Shown here one piece after another: positions 59,490 to 64,000 of a stretch of DNA of 64,000 nt. The notes below the pieces were generated by a model. It had not been told where the DNA came from. It worked only from the letters and a program-made list of their open reading frames with translations, and ran no database searches. Each line of letters opens with the position of its first letter. Position 1 is the first letter of the stretch. Source of the stretch: Sphingomonas sp. GC_Shp_5 (GTDB lineage: Bacteria; Pseudomonadota; Alphaproteobacteria; Sphingomonadales; Sphingomonadaceae); contig NZ_JALNUP010000001.1 in the NCBI RefSeq assembly GCF_026540855.1, forward strand, positions 248,001 through 312,000. The letters are read 5' to 3'. Position numbers and translations under genes: made by a program.

Positions 59490-60374
59490 ATGACAGACAA
59501 GCAGTCCCCCGAACAACTGACCGCCGGCCTGGTGGCGCTGCTCGATGTCGAGGAGATCGATACCGACCTCTACCGCGGCGCGCGCCAGCCCGGCGGTCGC
59601 GGGCGGGTGTTCGGCGGGCAGGTGATTGCCCAGGCATTGCAATCGGCCCAGCGCTCCACCGAGGGCAAGGACGCGCACTCGCTCCACGCCTATTTCATGC
59701 GGCCGGGCGACGAGAACCACCCGATCATCTTCCGCGTGGTGCGCGACTTCGAGGGGCGCAGCTTCGCCACCCGGCGGGTGATCGCGATGCAGCAGGGCCG
59801 GCCGATCCTCAATATGGCCGCCTCGTTCCAGACCCCCGAGGAGGGCCTCCACCACCAGGATGCGATGCCCGATGTGCCGCCGCCCGACGAGCTCGCCTGG
59901 GAGCATGAGCTGCGCCACCGGCTCGCCGATCAGATCCCCGAGGCGTATCGCGAGACCTTCCTGCGCCGGCAGAGCGCGATCGACATCCGGCCGGTCGACC
60001 CGCGCAGCTGGATCGAGCCAGCCAAACGCCCGCCGCACGGCGCCTGCTGGTTCCGGATCGTCGCGCCGATCGCCGACGATCCCGCCCTTCACCGCGCCGT
60101 GCTCGCTTATGCCTCGGACATGGCGCTGCTCGGCACCTCGATGCTGCCGCATGGCGTGACCTGGCTGATGCCGCAGATGCAATGCGCCAGCCTCGATCAC
60201 GCCTTGTGGATCCATGAGCCGCTACGGGCCGACGACTGGCTGCTCTATGTCACCGACAGCCCCTGGGCCGGCCATGCGCGCGGCATGAACCGGGGCACCA
60301 TCTTCACCCGCGACGGCCGGCTGGTCGCCAGCGTTGCGCAGGAGGGACTGATCCGCAAGCGCGGCTCAGTTTAG
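59490..60374 (+). CDS. tesB: Acyl-CoA thioesterase II
   Basis: 294 aa, double-hotdog enzyme that hydrolyses acyl-CoA to free acid and CoA. Motifs: GRVFGGQVIAQALQSAQRS, HSLHAYFMRPGDENHPIIF, LAYASDMALLGTSML with catalytic Asp, HALWIHEPLRADDWLLY, and NRGTIFTRDGRLVASVAQEGLIR with catalytic Gln. A GTG three bases earlier is an alternative start. It converges with the SDR gene, overlapping by four bases. Confidence 0.95.
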   Translation: MTDKQSPEQLTAGLVALLDVEEIDTDLYRGARQPGGRGRVFGGQVIAQALQSAQRSTEGKDAHSLHAYFMRPGDENHPIIFRVVRDFEGRSFATRRVIAMQQGRPILNMAASFQTPEEGLHHQDAMPDVPPPDELAWEHELRHRLADQIPEAYRETFLRRQSAIDIRPVDPRSWIEPAKRPPHGACWFRIVAPIADDPALHRAVLAYASDMALLGTSMLPHGVTWLMPQMQCASLDHALWIHEPLRADDWLLYVTDSPWAGHARGMNRGTIFTRDGRLVASVAQEGLIRKRGSV

Positions 60375-61147
60375 AACGCCAGGCCGATGGTGACGCCGCC
60401 ATCGACCACCATCGCCTGGCCGGTCATGTAGCGGCTGGCGTCGCTGGCCAGATAGACCACCGCTCCCGCGATATCGACGGGGTCGCCGAGCCGGCGCAGC
60501 GGGGTGGCGCGGCTGCTGCGCTGCTCGGCCTCGGGCGTGTCCCACAAAGCGCGGGCGAAGTCGGTCTTGATCAGCCCGGGGGCGATGCAGTTCACCCGGA
60601 CGTTGTCGATGCCATATTCGACGGCATAGTTGCGGGCGAGCTGGAAGTCGGCGGCCTTGGAGACGTTGTAGGCGCCGATCACCGGCGAGCCGCGCAGGCC
60701 GCCGACCGACGAGACGATCACGATCGAGCCCGCCTTGCGCTCGCGCATCTCGGGGGCGACCATCTGGATCAGCCAGTGGTTGGAGAGGACGTTGTTCTCG
60801 AGGATCTTGCGGAACTGCTCGTCCTCGATGCCGGCCATCGGCCCGTAATAGGGGTTGGAGGCGGCGTTGCAGACGAGGACGTCGATGCGGCCGAAGGCGC
60901 GGCGGGTCTTGTCGACGAGGTGCTGGAGCGCGGGCTTGTCGGAGATGCTCGCCGCGACCGCGATCGCGCGGCCGTCGCCATGCTCGGCGTTGATCGCCGC
61001 CGCGACCGCGTCACAGGCCGCCTGCTTACGGCTGGAGATGACCACCCGCGCGCCCTGGCGGGCCAGCTCGACCGCGCTCGCCTGGCCGATGCCGCGCGAC
61101 GAGCCGGTGATGATGGCGACCTTGCCGGTGAGATCGAACAGCGACAT
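60371..61147 (-). CDS. SDR family oxidoreductase
   Basis: 258 aa short-chain dehydrogenase/reductase. NAD(P) motif TGSSRGIG near residue 13, CNAASN in place of NNAG, catalytic Ser in VIVSSVGG, and YNVSK holding the catalytic Tyr and Lys, ending AMVVDGGVTIGL. ATG 61147 was chosen for the MSLFDLTGKVAIITG start; the long upstream frame is shadow. It is the third gene of a minus-strand group (dehydrogenase, kinase-like, SDR). In LvaD-type pathways an SDR reduces 4-oxo to 4-hydroxyacyl-CoA; that role is inferred. Confidence 0.92.
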   Translation of the reverse strand: MSLFDLTGKVAIITGSSRGIGQASAVELARQGARVVISSRKQAACDAVAAAINAEHGDGRAIAVAASISDKPALQHLVDKTRRAFGRIDVLVCNAASNPYYGPMAGIEDEQFRKILENNVLSNHWLIQMVAPEMRERKAGSIVIVSSVGGLRGSPVIGAYNVSKAADFQLARNYAVEYGIDNVRVNCIAPGLIKTDFARALWDTPEAEQRSSRATPLRRLGDPVDIAGAVVYLASDASRYMTGQAMVVDGGVTIGLAF

Positions 61148-61224
61148 GGCTAACTCCTTAACTTGTCTAACTTCACGCATATCGCACACGGTGCGATGCT
61201 GAGAGGCGGTGTGAACGGCGGCGC

Positions 61225-62250
61225 CTAAGTACCGGCCATTTGAGCGAAATGCCATGAAGCACTGGCCAGGCGATAGACCTGCGCGGCCGATGCCTCGGCC
61301 TGGGCGTTCGAGGCGGTGCCATCGACGATGCGCTTCTTGATGCCCTGGACGATGCCGGTGAGCCGAAATAGATTGTAGGCAAAATACCAGTTGAGATTGG
61401 GGACGCCGTCACGACCGGTGGCACGGCAGTATCGCTCGGTCATCGCCTCGATCGTCGGGATGCCGGTGGCGGCGCCGGTGCGGCCGAGCACGCCCGAGCG
61501 GCCTTCGGGCTCGGTGACCCAGCTCATCAGGAAATAGGAAAAGTCGGCGAGCGGATCGCCGAGCGTCGACAGCTCCCAGTCGAGCACCGCGATCACCTGC
61601 GGCGCGGCGGGGGCAAAGATCAGATTGTCGATGCGGTAATCGCCATGGACGATCGCGGTGCGGGTCTGCGGCGGCAGCGTGCGCGGCAGAAAGTCGATCA
61701 GCCGCTCGACCTCGGGCATCGTCTCGGTCTCGCTGGCACGATACTGGCGGGTCCAGCGCTCGACCTGGCGCGCGAAGTAATTGCCGGGCTTGCCGTAATC
61801 GGCGAGGCTGGCCGCTTGATAGTCGATCGTGTGGAGCGCGGCGAGGGTGTCGACCATCGCCTCATACAGCGCGGTGCGCTCGGCGGGCGCGCTGCCGGGT
61901 AGCGTGCCGTCCCACAGGTTGCGGCCATCGGCGAGCGCCATGACGTAGAACATCGCGCCGATCACGCCCTCGTCGCTGCATAACGCATAAGGCCGCGCGA
62001 CCGGGAAGCCGCTGGGATGAAGCGCGGCGATCAGCCGATATTCGCGATCGACCGCATGAGCGCTCGGCAGCAGCGCGCCGAACGGCTTGCGGCGCAGGAC
62101 ATAGGCGCCGCCGGGGGTGTCGAGCCGATAGGTGGGGTTGGACTGGCCACCGGGGAATTTGGCGTAGCTGAGCGGGCCGGCGAAGCCGGGAATGTGGGCT
62201 TCGAGCCAGGGGACGAGCTTGGTCGTGTCCAGCTCTTGGGTGGAGGTCAT
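61225..62250 (-). CDS. Phosphotransferase (aminoglycoside phosphotransferase-like), ACAD10/11- or LvaA-type
   Basis: 341 aa protein-kinase-like phosphotransferase. It has the nucleotide-binding N-lobe with YVLRRKPFGALLPSAHAVDREYR, the catalytic loop AIVHGDYRIDNLIFAP (HGDxxxxN) and the metal segment VLDWELSTLGDPLADF. The N-terminus LVPWLEAHIPGFAGPLSYAKF-type is typical of the kinases linked to ACAD10/11 and Pseudomonas LvaA. It adjoins an ACAD11-like dehydrogenase 66 bases upstream and an SDR downstream, supporting a joint pathway. The family kinase is known to phosphorylate 4-hydroxyacyl-CoA. Confidence 0.88.
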   Translation of the reverse strand: MTSTQELDTTKLVPWLEAHIPGFAGPLSYAKFPGGQSNPTYRLDTPGGAYVLRRKPFGALLPSAHAVDREYRLIAALHPSGFPVARPYALCSDEGVIGAMFYVMALADGRNLWDGTLPGSAPAERTALYEAMVDTLAALHTIDYQAASLADYGKPGNYFARQVERWTRQYRASETETMPEVERLIDFLPRTLPPQTRTAIVHGDYRIDNLIFAPAAPQVIAVLDWELSTLGDPLADFSYFLMSWVTEPEGRSGVLGRTGAATGIPTIEAMTERYCRATGRDGVPNLNWYFAYNLFRLTGIVQGIKKRIVDGTASNAQAEASAAQVYRLASASWHFAQMAGT

Positions 62251-62270
62251 GGGATCATCGCCGGAATTTA

Positions 62271-62295
62271 AGCTTTCGCTGGGATGACGGAATGG
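62271..62295. repeat. Single-arm intergenic repeat
   Basis: AGCTTTCGCTGGGATGACGG followed by AATGG is one arm of the GTCATCCCAGCGAAAGCT repeat class also found at 24605-24684. It occupies the 66-base gap between the kinase-like gene and the dehydrogenase. No matching second arm is visible. Confidence 0.5.
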
Positions 62296-62316
62296 TAGCG
62301 GTGGGGTGGCGCGGGC

Positions 62317-63552
62317 TCATGCGTGGCGGCCGAGCTCTGCGCGGGCGATGGCGCGGTTGTGGACCTCGTCGGGGCCATCCGCGAAGCGCAGGGTGCGCAT
62401 CGCCGCCCAATCATGGGCGAGCGGGAAATCGGCGGAGACGCCGGCGCCACCATGCGCCTGGATGGCATCGTCGAGAATCTTGAGCGTCATGGTCGGCGCC
62501 TGGACCTTGATCATCGCAATCTCGAGCTGCGCCGATTTGTTGCCGGCACGATCCATCATGTCGGCGGCCTTGAGGCAGAGCAGCCGGGTCATCTCGATGT
62601 CGATGCGCGCGCGCGCCAGCCGCTCCTCCCACACCGAATGATCGGCGATGCGCTTGCCGAACGCGACCCGCGCCTGCAGCCGCCGCGCCATCGCCGCGAT
62701 CGCCTCCTCGGCGACACCGATGGTGCGCATGCAATGGTGGATGCGGCCCGGGCCGAGCCGCCCTTGCGCGATCTCGAACCCCCTGCCCTCGCCGAGCAGC
62801 ATGTTGGCGGCGGGGACGCGGACCGCGTCGAGCACCACCTCGCCGTGGCCGTGCGGCGCGTGATCATAGCCATAGACCGACAGCATCCGCTCGATCCTCA
62901 CCCCCGGCGCGTCGAGCGGGACCAGGATCATGCTCTGCTGGGCGTGGCGACTGGCAGCAGGATCAGTCTTGCCCATCACGATCGCGATGCGGCAGCGTGG
63001 GTCGCCGACCCCGCTCGACCACCATTTGCGCCCGGTGATGACGTAATCGTCACCGTCGCGGGTGATCCGTGTCTCGATATTGGTCGCATCGGACGATGCC
63101 ACCGCCGGCTCGGTCATCAGGAAGGCGGAGCGGATCTCGCCATCCATCAACGGTTGCAGCCAGCGGTCCTTCTGCGCGCGCGTACCGTAACGATGAAGAA
63201 CCTCCATGTTGCCGGTATCTGGCGCCGAGCAGTTGAAGCATTCCGATGCCCAGCCGACCCGCCCCATCTCCTCGGCGCAGAGCGCATATTCGAGGTTGCT
63301 GAGCTGGGTGCCCGCGAAGGCGAAGCTGTCATCGACCGGCGCCGGCCCGGCGTGCGGCGGCATGAACAGGTTCCACAGTCCCTGCGCCCTGGCGAGCGCC
63401 TTCACCTCCTCGATCACCGGAATCACTTTCCAGCGCTCGCCCTCCTTCGCCTGGCGATCATGCTCGGCCTGGCGCGGACGGATGTGCTGGTCGATGAAGC
63501 CGCGGACCGAATCGCGCAGCGCGGCCTCGCGTTCGCCCAGCGTGAAGTCCAT
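62317..63552 (-). CDS. Acyl-CoA dehydrogenase, ACAD10/11- or LvaC-type
   Basis: 411 aa from ATG 63552 ([20 protein letters not shown]). ACAD fold with [29 protein letters not shown], a stretch typical of ACAD11-like proteins, [18 protein letters not shown] (FAD contact), [11 protein letters not shown], and [19 protein letters not shown]. The C-terminal [18 protein letters not shown] replaces the usual EGTxEI motif, again ACAD11-like. In LvaC/ACAD11 the phosphate put on by the kinase is eliminated and the chain rearranged to 3-hydroxyacyl-CoA. A TetR gene lies divergent upstream. Confidence 0.9.
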   Translation of the reverse strand: MDFTLGEREAALRDSVRGFIDQHIRPRQAEHDRQAKEGERWKVIPVIEEVKALARAQGLWNLFMPPHAGPAPVDDSFAFAGTQLSNLEYALCAEEMGRVGWASECFNCSAPDTGNMEVLHRYGTRAQKDRWLQPLMDGEIRSAFLMTEPAVASSDATNIETRITRDGDDYVITGRKWWSSGVGDPRCRIAIVMGKTDPAASRHAQQSMILVPLDAPGVRIERMLSVYGYDHAPHGHGEVVLDAVRVPAANMLLGEGRGFEIAQGRLGPGRIHHCMRTIGVAEEAIAAMARRLQARVAFGKRIADHSVWEERLARARIDIEMTRLLCLKAADMMDRAGNKSAQLEIAMIKVQAPTMTLKILDDAIQAHGGAGVSADFPLAHDWAAMRTLRFADGPDEVHNRAIARAELGRHA

Positions 63553-63670
63553 GACCGCTCTCCTGCCCGTATCGTTGCCGCGATCTAGACCGTACCGCAT
63601 CTTCGGTAAAGCACCGCGCGCGGTCGCTATGCCACGCCGTTCAGCAGATGGTTGAGCGGCACGGCACGGC

Positions 63671-63697
63671 ATTCGAAAAAACACTGTTTGTTCGAAT
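63671..63697. promoter_or_regulatory. 27-bp near-perfect palindrome, probable TetR operator
   Basis: The arms ATTCGAA and TTCGAAT are exact reverse complements, and the inner AAACA/TGTTT also pair, leaving one mismatched pair and a central base. It stands in the divergent gap between the dehydrogenase (start 63552) and the TetR gene (start 63720), 22 bases from the latter. Such AT-rich palindromes are the usual sites for TetR-family autoregulation. Confidence 0.75.
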
Positions 63698-63719
63698 AGT
63701 CGGTTGGTAAGGTGGCCGG

Positions 63720-64000
63720 ATGCAGGAAGACGGCACGGCGGAACCCGACGGCGAACCCAACAGCGAGCCCACCAGCGAACAGGGCACCAAGCGGTTTCGG
63801 GCGAAACGCGATGCGATCCTCGCCGCGGCGGCGGAGGCGATCAACGAACAAAGCGCCAAGGGCATGACCTTTGCCGACGTGGCGCGGCGCGTGGGGCTCA
63901 ACACCACCAGCGTCACTTACTATTTCAAGCGCAAGGAGGATCTTGCCGCGGCGGCGTTCGAGCACACGCTCGACTATCTGCTGGTGATGCTCGACACCGC
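63720..64000 (+). CDS. TetR family transcriptional regulator, 3' end outside window
   Basis: 93 codons are visible. A polar leader (about 1-22) is followed by the TetR DNA-binding domain: [37 protein letters not shown] and [17 protein letters not shown] (recognition helix and hinge). The ligand domain is cut by the window end. Divergent to the ACAD11-like dehydrogenase, with a palindromic operator between. It probably senses an acyl-CoA, by analogy to neighbours. Confidence 0.9.
   Translation, partial: MQEDGTAEPDGEPNSEPTSEQGTKRFRAKRDAILAAAAEAINEQSAKGMTFADVARRVGLNTTSVTYYFKRKEDLAAAAFEHTLDYLLVMLDT

Overview
The window reads as chromosome of a GC-rich alphaproteobacterium of the Sphingomonas type (Sphingomonadaceae). 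This rests on gene order and family content: trpE...trpGDC-moaC-moeA-lexA-comEC-gltX-gltA, a 14-gene nuo operon followed by birA-coaX-rnj-DUF1467, a zapA-6S RNA-fau-DUF2842 block, a DUF2336 protein, and a GTTC-N7-GTTC type SOS box. Nothing looks like a prophage, insertion sequence, CRISPR array or genomic island. The content is mostly housekeeping, and genes are packed tightly with many ATGA, GTGA and TGATG overlaps.

Layout. 1-2.8 kb: end of an M17 aminopeptidase, a TonB-like protein and tpiA. 2.9-11.0 kb: ppiD-like chaperone, tryptophan genes trpE and trpGDC, then moaC and moeA. 11.0-17.3 kb: lexA with a triple SOS half-site, comEC, gltX, gltA. 17.3-24.9 kb: a sphingomonad-specific signalling and envelope stretch containing a histidine kinase-like protein without its phosphoacceptor His, a DUF2336 protein, an NTP-transferase-like membrane protein, an Hpt-like protein also without its His, a 762-aa coiled-coil membrane protein and a 51-aa microgene. 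24.9-43.4 kb, all on the minus strand: nuoA-N (respiratory complex I), then birA, coaX, rnj and a DUF1467 gene. Between nuoH and nuoI lies an extra 45-codon membrane microgene, coupled by 4-base overlaps on both sides. 43.6-51.5 kb, mostly minus strand: inositol monophosphatase, efp, an M23 peptidase, thiE, fructose-bisphosphate aldolase, an antitoxin-toxin fusion ORF, pgk, a MOSC protein and gap, with one thioredoxin-like gene on the plus strand. 51.7-53.5 kb: a small coiled-coil protein, zapA, 6S RNA, fau, DUF2842 and two tRNA-Asp genes. 53.5-64 kb: an AI-2E family permease and a fatty-acid/acyl-CoA catabolic block (FadB-like, three acyl-CoA dehydrogenases, TesB thioesterase, SDR, an aminoglycoside phosphotransferase-like kinase and a divergent TetR regulator).

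The most novel-looking items are the nuoH/nuoI microprotein, the RHH-MazF fusion with a 16-bp palindromic operator, the paired loss of phosphoacceptor histidines in the kinase-like and Hpt-like genes, and the SDR-kinase-dehydrogenase trio, which resembles the Lva / ACAD10-ACAD11 route for 4-hydroxyacyl-CoA. All family assignments were made by reading the sequence; no database search was run.
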